From Leptolyngbya sp. PCC 7375 (GTDB taxonomy: Bacteria; Cyanobacteriota; Cyanobacteriia; Phormidesmidales; Phormidesmidaceae): 64,000 nucleotides of DNA. Under the pieces are notes generated by a model, which saw only the letters and a list, made by a program, of their open reading frames with translations, did not search any database and was not told where the DNA came from. The stretch's first letter is position 1; each line of letters starts with the position of its first letter. The position numbers and the translations under genes are program-made. The stretch spans positions 3,644,486-3,708,485 of the forward strand of contig NZ_JH993797.1 in assembly GCF_000316115.1 (NCBI RefSeq), read 5' to 3'. Of the stretch, positions 44,547 to 54,092 are shown one piece after another.

Positions 44547-45275
44547 ATGGTGCTCGTATTGCTACGTCGTCTGATTCCTTTATTAATTGCAATCGTCTGT
44601 CTGGGCTGCACCCAGGCTGATATCGGCACCGTCAATAGCATTTACAGCTACAAACAGCCCAGCAGCGACGGCATCGGCAAAGTCTACATGGGGCGCGAAA
44701 TTTCCCAGGTCATGGGGCATCGGGGAGCTTCCTGGCTAGAACGTTCCAGCCGCGAAACGGATGAGCAACCTGATATGGCCGTGGATGCCCTGGCTCTGAG
44801 TCCAACGGATACAGTGGCCGATATCGGTGCAGGCACCGGCTATATAAGCTTTCGCATGGCTCGCAAAGTGCCTGATGGGCAGGTCTTGGCAGTAGACCTA
44901 CAGCCAGAGATGATTCAGCGGTTAGAAGCAGCTGGCGATGAACAGGGCCTTACTAATGTGCAAACAATTCAGGCAGAAGAAGATAATCCTCATTTGCCAT
45001 CAGAACAGGTAGACCTGGTGCTAATGGTGGATGCATACCATGAGTTTGCATCACCTCGGGAGGTGATGACAGGGGTAGTAGACGGGTTGAGGCCTGGCGG
45101 TCGTGTGGTGCTGGCAGAATATCGGGCAGAGAATCCGTTAATTATGATCAAGCGCCTACACAAGATGAGCGAAAACCAAGTCAAAAAAGAAATGGCTGCG
45201 GTGGGACTCACCTGGATAAAAACAGATGAGCGATTGCCCCAGCAACATTTGTTGTTTTTTGAGAAAGCGTCATAG
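44547..45275 (+). CDS. SAM-dependent methyltransferase, predicted lipoprotein
   Basis: The 242-aa product from ATG 44547 has a signal sequence with a lipobox-like LGC (IAIVCLGCTQ). It then has MGREISQVMGHRGASWLERS and a class I methyltransferase core (DTVADIGAGTGYISFRMA, VLAVDLQPEMIQRL, LVLMVDAYHEF, LRPGGRVVLAEY). Methyltransferases outside the cytoplasm lack a SAM supply, so the lipobox may be a membrane tether on a cytoplasmic protein, or the true start may be later. The start lies just behind the hemA terminator. Confidence 0.8.
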   Translation: MVLVLLRRLIPLLIAIVCLGCTQADIGTVNSIYSYKQPSSDGIGKVYMGREISQVMGHRGASWLERSSRETDEQPDMAVDALALSPTDTVADIGAGTGYISFRMARKVPDGQVLAVDLQPEMIQRLEAAGDEQGLTNVQTIQAEEDNPHLPSEQVDLVLMVDAYHEFASPREVMTGVVDGLRPGGRVVLAEYRAENPLIMIKRLHKMSENQVKKEMAAVGLTWIKTDERLPQQHLLFFEKAS

Positions 45276-46045
45276 GAAAGTTGTTGTCGACTCTACTCAA
45301 ACAACTCTACTTACGAAAGCCGAGAAGAGTCAGTCATGAAGCGTCTCTCTTGCGGAACAAATGTTGCAAAACCAACGTGTCATTGTTCTCACTGCTATCA
45401 GTTGCCCTTGGACTGGGAAAGGTAACTATACTGACACTGTCCATATATCTGCCCAAGATGGACGTACTACATGGATAACTCGTAGTATATTACGCCGATA
45501 AGGGTAGATAGACTGCAAGTTCGCAGTTATAGTATGCCGATAAGGGTAGATAGACTGAAAAAGTAGATCTAATAACGAGTTATGTTCACTGCTTACTTTG
45601 GTGTGGTCTAACAACTGGTGGGTCATTTGCCTCGAATATGGCCATTACCAAATTGCTCAATTCACTACTGCCAGAGTAAGTAGCCCGTTCAAAAATGGCT
45701 ATGTTCATACGAAATGACCCACTAGTACTAAAGGACATAAATTTCAACACACAAGCGCTTCAGTACAGAAATTGCATGCCTAATTCTCTCGTCCAGGCTG
45801 ATGGTTCTACCCAGCGAGAAAATTAATTGACATGCCCATTGACTCGTTAATCATTCATTAACCATTCATTTCCAGCATTTAGAAAAAGCTAGCGTCAGCA
45901 ACTTGCGCATTGTGACCTTGGCCAAAACGGGAGATGATGAAATAGCTAAACTTCATCTGAATGTTGCAGACACGCAGCTGTTTTGCGGGTTTCAGTCCCA
46001 CTCGGTTTAGGTCAAACTCGCCCTGTTTTCATCCAAAAGCAACCT
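45276..46045. other. intergenic region upstream of bicA with a 42-bp-period repeat
   Basis: This is 770 bases without a credible gene; the short frames at 45281 and 45426 show no family features. GCCGATAAGGGTAGATAGAC is repeated at 45494 and 45536. The AT-rich part at 45800-46000 probably holds the bicA promoter. Confidence 0.55.
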
Positions 46046-47719
46046 ATGCCAATCACGAATCGTATCAAGTTCAATAATGTTAGAGGCGATGTTTTAGGCG
46101 GTCTGACAGCTGCAGTAGTTGCTCTACCCTTGGCATTAGCACTGGGTATTGCCTCTGGTGCTGGGGCTTCTGCAGGGTTATGGGGGGCTATTTTAGTCGG
46201 ATTTTTTGCTGCCTTATTTGGCGGTACCCCCAGCCTGATTTCTGAGCCAACGGGGCCAATGACGGTGATTATTACTGCGGTCATTGCTGAAACCACGGCC
46301 AGCGATCCTGAAAACGGCCTGGCCATGGCGTTTACCGTGGTCATGCTGGCGGGAGTGTTTCAGATTGGCTTTGGGCTGCTGAAGCTAGGGCGATACATTA
46401 CGATGCTGCCTTACAACGTCATTTCAGGATTTATGACTGGCATTGGCGTGATTTTAATCTTTATGCAAACTGCGCCCTTTCTCGGTCAAGCAACCCCCAA
46501 AGGTGGGGTCATTGGCGTGATTAACAATTTGCCTACTCTAATCGCCAATTTAAATCCCTGGGAAACAGCCTTAGGCATTCTGACCTTAGTGATTTTGTTT
46601 TTATATCCCAACAATCTCAAGAAAGTAGTACCCCCTCAACTGGTGGCTTTGGTAATCGGAACGCTAGTATCATTGACGCTTTTGCGGGATATCGATATTC
46701 GCACCATTGCCACAATTGGAGAAATCACACCAGGTTTACCAACCTTGCAACTGCCGACGTTTACCCCTGGTAATTTAAGGCTCATATTTGTCAATGCCAT
46801 GATACTCGGCATGGTTGGCTCCATTGACTGTCTATTAACCTGCTTGGTTTCTGATAGTTTGACCCGGTCTCAGCACAAGTCCAATAAAGAATTGATTGGT
46901 CAGGGAATTGCTAACATCATTACCGGCCTTTGTGGTGGAATTGCAGGTTCAGGAGCTACGACAGCTACGGTCGTGAATATTCAAGGGGGAGGTCGTACAG
47001 CGCTATCTGGCCTTAGCCGTGCCCTAATTTTATTTGTAGTCGTGCTGTGGGCGGCTCCCTTGACATCAGGAATTCCATTAGCAGTGTTGGCCGGCATTGT
47101 CTTAAAGGTGGGCATCGATATCATCGACTGGGGTTTTCTGAAACGAGTTCATCGGATTTCTTGGAAGGCAGCTGGAATTGTTTATAGCGTCGTGGCACTG
47201 ACGGTCTTTGTTGATTTGATGGTAGCAGTGGGCGTGGGTGTGTTTATTGCCAATATTCTGACCATTGCCCGTCTAGATGAAATGCAATCTGAATCGGTCA
47301 AAGCGATTACGGATGCGGATGACCAAATTGTGATGACACCGGAAGAACAGCAGGTGTTAGATTCAGCCAATGGTCGGGTGCTACTGTTCCATCTCAGTGG
47401 ACCGATGATTTTTGGCGTAGCCAAGGCTATTTCCCGAGAGCATGATGCAATTGACTCCTATGACGTACTCATTGTTGACCTCGGAGAAGTTCCGGTTTTA
47501 GGCGTCACTTCTTCTTTAGCCATCGAAAACGCCATTCAAGAAGCCACCGAAGAGGGTCGAGAGGTACTTGTCGTAGGGGCAACGGGTAAAGTTAAACGTC
47601 GGCTAGAAACGCTGGGAATTAACAAACTTATTCCAAATGATCATTGGATGGATGATCGCCTACAAGCTCTAACTGTAGGTTTATCGTTCATACAGCAGCA
47701 GCAGCAAGCAATTGCATAA
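46046..47719 (+). CDS. bicA: SulP-family bicarbonate transporter BicA
   Basis: The 557-aa protein starts MPITNRIKFNNVRGDVLGGL, matching the start of Synechococcus BicA, so ATG 46046 is preferred over the upstream GTG-type extension. It has 12-14 membrane helices with SEPTGPMTV, SLTRSQHKSNKELIGQG, and NIQGGGRTALSGL, and a C-terminal STAS domain (RVLLFHLSGPMIFGVAKAIS, DLGEVPVLGVTSSLA). BicA is the low-affinity, high-flux Na+-dependent HCO3- importer of the CO2-concentrating mechanism. The IS1595 copy 2 lies 115 bp behind it. Confidence 0.93.
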   Translation: MPITNRIKFNNVRGDVLGGLTAAVVALPLALALGIASGAGASAGLWGAILVGFFAALFGGTPSLISEPTGPMTVIITAVIAETTASDPENGLAMAFTVVMLAGVFQIGFGLLKLGRYITMLPYNVISGFMTGIGVILIFMQTAPFLGQATPKGGVIGVINNLPTLIANLNPWETALGILTLVILFLYPNNLKKVVPPQLVALVIGTLVSLTLLRDIDIRTIATIGEITPGLPTLQLPTFTPGNLRLIFVNAMILGMVGSIDCLLTCLVSDSLTRSQHKSNKELIGQGIANIITGLCGGIAGSGATTATVVNIQGGGRTALSGLSRALILFVVVLWAAPLTSGIPLAVLAGIVLKVGIDIIDWGFLKRVHRISWKAAGIVYSVVALTVFVDLMVAVGVGVFIANILTIARLDEMQSESVKAITDADDQIVMTPEEQQVLDSANGRVLLFHLSGPMIFGVAKAISREHDAIDSYDVLIVDLGEVPVLGVTSSLAIENAIQEATEEGREVLVVGATGKVKRRLETLGINKLIPNDHWMDDRLQALTVGLSFIQQQQQAIA

Positions 47720-47925
47720 TTCTGCCACTGAAGTTCATCTTGAGTCTAATTTTGTCTTCCTGCTTTTAGCTGGTTATCGCGACATAACATAAACCCCGCT
47801 GCACCGGAACACCTTCAAGTTGGCATTAAAAAAAGGCTCAATCGGCGTTTCAGGGAGTTAGACAAGCAAGGTGCTCAATAGACTACCCAGCAAGGCTTTC
47901 CCTCTTTTTCTAGCATTATGCACAA

Positions 47926-48096
47926 GGGTATGACCTCAATTAGATGTCTATTAAAAAGTCAGAAATTCTAAGCCCTACAAGAAGCTTACAATCTCCATCA
48001 CGCTGAAATTGAGAAAATTGATTCTTTGTTCAAATCTTTCTGAAACCCTTGCTGGATAAGCATTATAGCACTCTACATCGTGCCGAGGTCATACCC
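47926..48096. mobile_element. 171-bp MITE with GGGTATGACCTC ends, copy 1
   Basis: Perfect 12-bp inverted ends GGGTATGACCTC. Flanked by ATGCACAA on the left and ATGCACAATGCACAA on the right. It has no coding capacity and is inverted relative to the second copy at 60928-61098, which has exactly the same length. It sits inside the transposase gene of IS1595 copy 2. Confidence 0.92.
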
Positions 48097-48972
48097 ATGC
48101 ACAATGCACAAATTCAAAGAACCCCAAATAGATCGGTAATTTTTCTTGTGAGATCCCTCGATGAGGTCTCAACCATGACCGCAGCAATGACCAGAAACCT
48201 TCCATCGTATTGACATGGACTTCACAGAAGCCATCTCCATCGTCATCTCGGGCATATTCTCCGGCACTGTGGCAAACACTCTTGTGAGCATAGCCCCAAG
48301 TTTCTAAACGAGCATAGATGTCATACTCGTCGGTATAGATGAGGGTGCCCGGTTTCACCATGGACTGAATGATGGGCTTGATGGTTTGTTGTTGAACATT
48401 TGCCAGCATTTTAATCACCACTTCTCCACCTCGCTGAATCATCCCGAAGATCGGCGGTTTTTCCGTTTCGAGCGTACCGCGCCCCCGAAGCCCTTTGAGT
48501 TTACGTCTGCGTCCCTTGCGCCCTTTTTTTTAACCTGCTCTGGTTGCCCCTTATGACCGGCTGTCACATAGACTTCATCAAACTCCACCGTCCCTGATAA
48601 CTGGACTTCTGGGCGCTTGTCGGCCACCGCTTGGCGTAACTCACTCGTCATCTGATGCACGTCATCTTTGTGCAGACTCAACTCGTCGGCAATTTGTTGA
48701 TTGGAGACATTGAGACCCATCAAATATAAGCATGCTATCCAGGTTTTTAACGGTTGATGACGACCCGCAAAGATGGTGTCGGTTAAGTCATCAAAGTGGC
48801 GACCACACTCGCCACAGATATAGCGTTGCCGCGCTGAATAGGTTGCATGCTTCCCTCGTTTGGTAATGTTTTTCGCTCCACAATCAGTGCAGCAAACACC
48901 ATCGGGCCAACGCATCGTGCGAATAGTCTCGTAGCATTTGTCCTCATCGATTAACTTGGAAAGCGTTAGCAT
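48089..48972 (-). pseudogene. IS1595-type transposase, C-terminus replaced by MITE sequence
   Basis: Frame 1 (48972 to 48439) is identical in protein to copy 1, and the A8 slip site is at 48524-48531. Frame 2 matches copy 1 up to GFFEFVH and then reads CAWV into the MITE, losing about 20 C-terminal residues. Confidence 0.88.
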
Positions 48973-49135
48973 AGGTAGGCTGACCGGGGGCTTTATTCCA
49001 TGACACTACTCTGCTCATCTTGAATTTAGCAACCTCCCTAAAACAGCTATTGAGCCTAAAAAAATAGATGCAGTCTGTGTCCGGTGAGCGGGAACGTTAG
49101 CTGGCTGACTCAGAAAACATTCGCGACCTTAGGCT

Positions 49136-49489
49136 ATGGGTAGTTCATATAAAATTTCATTCGCTTGCTTTGAGTGTCGCAAATCATTTAAGCGTGAGTA
49201 TAAATTGGGAAGCAATGTTCAAGAATTGCCATGACCTCAATGTGGTCGTTCAGCTTACAATTTAGGGCGACACTTTAAACCACCCAAGAATAGAGACACC
49301 AAGCAGTGGGAGAAAATCCGTTTTCTTTTTGAGCACGGTTTTAGATTTCAGAAAATACGGACAGGTTCTGAACATCAAGATACTGAGCCTTACCCAGAAA
49401 CCTTAAACGATGCGAGAGAATTTGTTGTCAAATATAAGGAATATGCCATTTCGGACTCGGAACAATCAAATATAGACCCTATAGAGTGA
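49136..49489 (+). pseudogene. zinc-ribbon-type small protein gene with an in-frame TGA
   Basis: From ATG 49136 the frame reads FACFECRKSFKREYKLG...LP, then TGA at 49232-49234, then PQCGRSAYNLGRHFKPPKN and on to a stop at 49489 (117 codons). The TGA stands exactly where the third Cys of a C-x2-C...C-x2-C zinc ribbon is expected (CPQC), so TGC or TGT has mutated to TGA. Only one change is needed to restore it. Function unknown. Confidence 0.72.
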
Positions 49490-49561
49490 GGCTTGTGCTA
49501 TCGATGCTAGTTTCTATGTACTTGATATAATTTAGGAGGTATATTCCTTCAGGTCGATATC

Positions 49562-49885
49562 ATGACAGCCTTTGCCACAAAACCATATGTAGAGTTTAAA
49601 GAACAAGGATATTGGGTCATTGGTACCCGAATTTCTTTGGATTCTATTGTTTATGCTTTCCACAAAGGTTTACTTCCTGAAAGCATTGCTCAATCATATC
49701 CTTTGCTTGACCTGGAACAGGTATACGGAGCAATTACTTTTTACTTGGCTAATCGATCTGATATTGATGCTTACCTAATCTCAGAAGAGCAGGCATTTGA
49801 TGCCATGCCACAACCCTTACAGCTCGATGCTCCTGCTTTACATCAAAAGTTAATTGCCGCAAAGGAATCAGCACGGCAAATATAA
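49562..49885 (+). CDS. DUF433 antitoxin-like protein
   Basis: The 107-aa protein has the DUF433 winged-helix features: YWVIGTRISLDSIVYAFHKG, ESIAQSYPLLDLEQVYGAI and YLANRSDIDAYL. DUF433 proteins pair with DUF5615 PIN-like toxins and bind their own promoter. It ends in TAATG with the toxin gene (1-bp overlap). A GGAGG lies at about 49533, upstream of the start. Confidence 0.88.
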   Translation: MTAFATKPYVEFKEQGYWVIGTRISLDSIVYAFHKGLLPESIAQSYPLLDLEQVYGAITFYLANRSDIDAYLISEEQAFDAMPQPLQLDAPALHQKLIAAKESARQI

Positions 49886-50238
49886 TGGCAAGCGTTCAAT
49901 TTCAGGCTGATGCCGATTTAAATCAAGCGATTGTGACAGGAGTTATCCGCCGACAGCCTAACATCAACTTTCAAACCGCTACTGAAGTGAATTTAGAGGG
50001 ATTACAAGATTCAGAGGTGTTGGCGTTATCAGCCAGACAGCAGCGTATTTTAGTGACTCATGACCGCAGAACAATGCCGACTGAATTTGCAGAGTTCATA
50101 GTCAGTAATCAGAGTTCAGGCGTGCTAATTGTTTCTAGGAAGACAGCTTTAGAAACTGTGATCGAGGAACTGATTCTAATTTGGTCAGTAAGCACAGCTG
50201 AAGAATGGATTAACCGAATTGCCAAAATCCCCCTATAG
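49885..50238 (+). CDS. DUF5615 PIN-like toxin
   Basis: The 117-aa protein has FQADADLNQAIVTGVIRRQP and RQQRILVTHDRRTMP, the acidic PIN-like core of DUF5615 (Asp at about 10 and 58). It is expected to be an RNase held by the upstream DUF433 protein. The first Asp motif (QADADLN) is slightly altered from the usual ADENL form, which may weaken activity. Translationally coupled to the antitoxin. Confidence 0.85.
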   Translation: MASVQFQADADLNQAIVTGVIRRQPNINFQTATEVNLEGLQDSEVLALSARQQRILVTHDRRTMPTEFAEFIVSNQSSGVLIVSRKTALETVIEELILIWSVSTAEEWINRIAKIPL

Positions 50239-50457
50239 AGACAGCTGACACTGCGTTGCAACGGCGGAGCATAAGCAGTTGATCAAAGATCCAAAGTTAC
50301 TGCCGCCATTGAACTCCAACGTTCCTCCGTAGCAATAGTACAAATGTTTGGCGCTATGTGATAAAGTCTCGGAAGCCACGGAAGAACAATCGCGCAGGGT
50401 GCAAGATCTAACCAAACATCAGCACGCAGGATAAATTGCTATCAGCTACCTAATCAA

Positions 50458-51015
50458 CTATCGATGCCGTTCGTAATATCGCCTAGCCTTGCTTCGAGAT
50501 CCGCAAGTTCGCATCGAACACCAGCGCTTAGTCCGACTCTTGGTCGTATCATAATAAGCCCAACCACATGTAGGCAACGCACAGCATTTGAACCGCGCCC
50601 AAGTGCCGTCAATCATACTGTTGTAGATGATTGCAACTAGCTGACCAATCACACGCTCGCTCGCTGAGTCAGTTTCGGGAACAAGAACTGGGCAATCTTC
50701 CTCGAACTTCATTCCGAAAGAAATCTGAAATACACCACCAGTAAGGAGTTCGGGAGAGACTTGCTTTAACACGCAGCGCCGTACCAAGTCTCGGAGCGCA
50801 AGAATTCGCTGGTGTTCATCATTGTTCAACGTCTTATCGCCTTCCCACAATCCCGCTGCTCGTAGCCATTTCTCCGTAGACTTAGGGGTCGAGAAGTCCT
50901 CAATACCAAGCTCATCTGACCATGTATTTAGAAATCCGTGCACTCGAACAAGCTCGCCAGGCGCAGGCTTACCCTCAGTTCGGAACACAGAATGTCTCGG
51001 GTCATCATTGCTCAT
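50458..51015 (-). CDS. CGNR zinc-finger domain protein, probable regulator
   Basis: About 185 aa from ATG 51015. It has a helical N-terminal ABATE-like part (LVRVHGFLNTWSDELG, RILALRDLVRRCVL) and a C-terminal zinc finger with CCALPTCGWAYYD and RWCSMRTCGSRSKARRYYER, where the usual CGNR reads CGSR. Such proteins are thought to be stress-related transcription regulators. A longer start at 51045 would run into the inverted repeat at 51037-51056, so 51015 is preferred. Confidence 0.82.
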   Translation of the reverse strand: MSNDDPRHSVFRTEGKPAPGELVRVHGFLNTWSDELGIEDFSTPKSTEKWLRAAGLWEGDKTLNNDEHQRILALRDLVRRCVLKQVSPELLTGGVFQISFGMKFEEDCPVLVPETDSASERVIGQLVAIIYNSMIDGTWARFKCCALPTCGWAYYDTTKSRTKRWCSMRTCGSRSKARRYYERHR

Positions 51016-51036
51016 AACTGTAAGTTTATTACCTTC

Positions 51037-51091
51037 TATCACCATCTATAGTTATATTGTTTATCACCTTCTATAACTATAGATGGTGATA
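51037..51091. promoter_or_regulatory. 20-bp perfect inverted repeat, likely operator
   Basis: TATCACCATCTATAGTTATA at 51037-51056 and its exact complement at 51072-51091, with a 15-base spacer. A second, nested TTATCACC/GGTGATAA pair lies at 51061-51068 and 51085-51092. It stands between the divergent CGNR and VOC genes and fits a shared operator bound by the CGNR protein (inference). Confidence 0.8.
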
Positions 51092-51105
51092 ACGAATTAC
51101 GACCC

Positions 51106-51477
51106 ATGAATAATCAGGTATCTGTAAGCATCGACGTAGCGGACTTGGAACTGGCAGTGGATTTCTATACCAACGCTCTAGGGTGCGAGCATAAGATCAA
51201 GTACACGGAAAAGTGGGAGGTGGTCACACTTGGCAGCCTGGATATCCACATTCAGGAAAAGAAAGCAGGCACAACCGGTGCCGGTAATGATATTCGCCGC
51301 TATGACCGTCACTGGACTCCTGTTCACTTGGATTTCGGAGCGGCAGATGTTCGACAAGCATGCGATGCTGTCCAGCGGTATGGAGGATTTGTAGAAAGCC
51401 AGTCTTTCTCTGATGGAGCAGATATCGCGATCTGTTCCGATCCGTTCGGAAACGGGTTCTGTCTTATAAGGGAGTAA
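51106..51477 (+). CDS. VOC/glyoxalase-fold protein
   Basis: The 123-aa protein has the VOC fold: VSVSIDVADLELAVDFYTNA, WEVVTLGSLDIHIQEK, HWTPVHLDFGAADV and DGADIAICSDPFGNGFCLIR. Members are glyoxalases, dioxygenases or drug-binding immunity proteins. The metal ligands seem to be His in VHLDF plus acidic residues. Divergent from the CGNR gene, so probably its target. Confidence 0.87.
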   Translation: MNNQVSVSIDVADLELAVDFYTNALGCEHKIKYTEKWEVVTLGSLDIHIQEKKAGTTGAGNDIRRYDRHWTPVHLDFGAADVRQACDAVQRYGGFVESQSFSDGADIAICSDPFGNGFCLIRE

Positions 51478-51501
51478 ACCAACAGCAACCACTCATCAGC
51501 T

Positions 51502-51894
51502 GTGCTCGAACAACGGCTTGTACACCACCGTAAAGTGCCGGTGCAGCGAACGTTATACCGCCTCAAATTGTTACCTAGAATGGCTTGTATAATTTATCTA
51601 CTTGAGTTTAGTACTAGATTAATAAAATCATATGGTGTGTTTGTTGATATCGGAGGATTTCATACATTACGGAGCGTCTCTACAATCTCTCAGCTACCGA
51701 TCGAATCGCCAGAACAGGTTTTTCAAATTGGCGACTGGGTAAGAGCAATAATTGTGTGGATGGATATCGAAAAGGGAAGAGTATTACTTTCGACGAGTGA
51801 TTTAGAGCCAGAACCAGGAGATATGTTGTGCAATCCTCTACATGTTTATGAAAGGGCAGAAGAAATGGCAAATAGATATCGTCAGAATATATGA
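51502..51894 (+). pseudogene. fragment of ribosomal protein S1 (last S1 domain)
   Basis: The frame is recognisable from about codon 36: RLIKSYGVFVDIGG, then TISQLPIESPEQVFQIGDWV, MDIEKGRVLLSTSDLEPEPG and VYERAEEMANRYRQ. This is the third S1 domain and tail of cyanobacterial ribosomal protein S1. The upstream domains are missing and the middle is changed (FHTLRSV in place of the usual GLLHIS region). A degraded duplicate is more likely than a functional protein. Confidence 0.72.
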
Positions 51895-52068
51895 TCAAAA
51901 CTGGCAGACGAATAGGGCAGCATAACAACCCGACTGGAACGGACTGTTGGGAGATTTAGGTGGTGTTGAAAAGTTTCTTACAGCCGCTCAGCTCCACGAC
52001 TATGAAGCCATAAACGTGTCAAGTGAGTTTCGGCATCGCTATGAAAAACCGACTGGGGGATCGCCATC

Positions 52069-52427
52069 ATGGCCTATTCAATAGATGAGTATGTTCCGGG
52101 CACGATTTACATTGTTAAGTATGGCATCCGCTTCGGCGGAATGGATCTCTTCAGCCGTATGACAATAGTGAGGCTAAACGACGGCAAACTGTGGCTACAT
52201 AGCCCGTGCAAATTGGACGCACTCCTCAAATCAGAAATTGATCAACTCGGCGAAGTCGCCTACATTATTGCCCCCGGAAACTTTCACCACCTCTATGTCT
52301 CCGACCTCCAAGCCAATTACCCCAACGCTGAAACCTTTCTCTGCCCAGGTCTGGAAAAGAAACGCGCTGATCTCAGTTTTGACTGGATCTTGGGAAACCG
52401 ACCCGATCCGCGTTGGGCGTTAGATTT
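52069..52427 (+). pseudogene. 5' half of a DUF4336 gene split by ISKra4-type element
   Basis: Starts MAYSIDEYVPGTIYIVKYGI and has MTIVRLNDGKLWLHSPC, EVAYIIAPGNFHHLYVSDL and PGLEKKRADLSF, the first half of DUF4336 (metallo-beta-lactamase-like fold). After RWALD the frame runs into the IS and stops at 52455. Joined to 54101-54452 with one target copy removed it gives 236 aa without a stop. Confidence 0.88.
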
Positions 52428-54092
52428 CTACCTGTGCAATTACTTTACGGGATGAGGTACCAACTTAAAATTGAGCTGTCCGGTCCTGAACCAATGGGTC
52501 GCCTCTTGATTCGAAACTAGGGCTGTTAAAGCTGCCAATGCGACTGACCCTGTTTTAGACCAACTCATCCCATTGTGTTTTTGTCGTGAGGAGACCAATA
52601 AATCATTGGCCTTTTCACCTCGGTTGCTGGAATTTCTCAATTTCAGCTGTTTACGCACACAATAACAAGGAATATGAGGTTTGTTCCGACGAAGATAGCC
52701 TTGGAGTTTATCGATAGCGGCTGAGTCTTTGAGATGGTCTGGATCAATGAACTCAAGGTAAACCAGAGCGGCATCGACTAATCCATGCCAGAGCAGCGCC
52801 GCCAGGTGAGTCAAATGTGTATTGCGCAGACGTCTACCCTGACAGGCGAGACTGAGCAGTTGTTTACATTTCTCATGCAGATGATACCAGTCCAAGATTA
52901 GCGTTAGTGCTGATACCCCAGCAAAGGTGGTCAGAATCGCGCCATGCAAGCTACGCTGTCCATCGGCAAAGAATACGATAGGGCCTTGAAGGAGATCATT
53001 ATGGAGTAAAAAGGCCAACACCATCGTTATCATGATCTGCAAGCCACGGGCATTCAAGCGATAGCTACCGAGTTTATTTTCGATATGGACCACTGTTTGA
53101 TAGGCATACTTGCGTGAGGTGGTTGTCTCGGGAACACTCTCTGGTCGCTGGTCACTCTGACGTTTCACCCCGACATCATCCATCGAAATGTTGAGGCTAT
53201 GGTGTGGGTCTTCATAAGAGATGGGATTGGCCGTCATCTGTTGGCGAATCAACTCGGTTTTGCCACATTGCTTGATGACAGCCGATACAGTGTCTGGAGC
53301 TAGATGAACAGATTCACTCTCATTGGCAGAGGTAACAACAGCCGCAGGCAGTGTGTTGTCGATGACACCATGGGTTTTCAGGATGGCGTCACTAGTCTGA
53401 GTCAAGTGATTGAGCACACGAGTGCCTTCTCGTTCACTACTGTCTTGCATCGTTCTTGACGGGGTTCCTCCGGTCACTTGATGACGGATTCGATTGAGCC
53501 AAGCACTCGTTTTCCGATATGACTCAACTGTACTCCCATGGGTGTAGGCAATCTCCTTAAAGCCCACCGTGCGATACCAGCTTTTGCCGGGTAGGGATCC
53601 ATATAGTGTGTTGACTCGGTTCGAGGGTTCTTTACCAGAGGAGTCAACCGCTGTATATGACATAAACTCAAACCGACCGATTTCCCCATCCACCCGATAC
53701 GGGCTCTTAGTTATTTCCCAAATCCCTGCGGTTGATGCCGTTTTCGTTTTTTTTGAGAGAGTGTTTCAAGGTGATGTGCCAATGCTGAGCGTAATGCTGG
53801 ATAATTCGTACTTAACAAGGCTTGTTCACACGCATCAATGCTGATAGCCGCCTCTGGGCTTATATTAAACTCAAACACACCGGCCTCAATTTCTTCGGGC
53901 CCAGAACTGATGGCCTCATCGCTTTCTACGATTTCAATATTGACCTTAATTTTGTAGTTCCCCATAGCCTAAACCCCAGGTAGTCTGATGGTCTCTACAA
54001 TAGGTGATCGATTTCTAAAAATCGACTAGCTAGAACTCTATCTCAAGCAAGGCAACGGTTTTAGCCTTAAGCAACTTGAATTGCACAGGTAG
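52428..54092 (-). mobile_element. ISKra4-family insertion sequence, 1665 bp
   Basis: Inverted ends CTACCTGTGCAATT and AATTGCACAGGTAG. TTAGATTT is repeated outside at 52420-52427 and 54093-54100; the shared stretch can be read as up to 10 bases, so the exact boundary is uncertain by one base on each side. It disrupts a DUF4336 gene. Confidence 0.85.
52440..53965 (-). CDS. ISKra4-type transposase, two frames joined by a -1 shift at A8
   Basis: The first frame (53965 to 53711, 84 aa) has SIDACEQALLSTNYPALRSA, typical of the ISKra4 N-terminus. The second (to 52440) carries ISMDDVGVKRQ (catalytic Asp), VFFADGQRSLHGAI, DWYHLHEKCKQLLSLACQG and EKANDLLVSSRQKHNGMSWS. The frames are joined by eight A residues at 53747-53754 (minus strand); a -1 shift yields about 508 aa with the linker KKTKTASTAGIWEITKSPYR. 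Confidence 0.8.

Larger units (their letters stand above)
47835..49056 (-). mobile_element. IS1595-family insertion sequence, copy 2, interrupted by a MITE
   Basis: Same GGCTCAAT-starting ends as copy 1. TAAAAAAA is directly duplicated at 47827-47834 and 49057-49064. The element is 1222 bp, 186 bp longer than copy 1, because a 171-bp MITE, its 8-bp target duplication and 7 extra bases sit near the end of the transposase gene. The final transposase residues are lost, so this copy is probably inactive on its own. Confidence 0.93.

Noticed and set aside
45281..45626. Short frames upstream of bicA
   Set aside because: Overlap short repeats and lack family features.
49057..49135. Possible continuation of IS1595 copy 2
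   Set aside because: The terminal repeat and 8-bp target duplication place the end at 49056.
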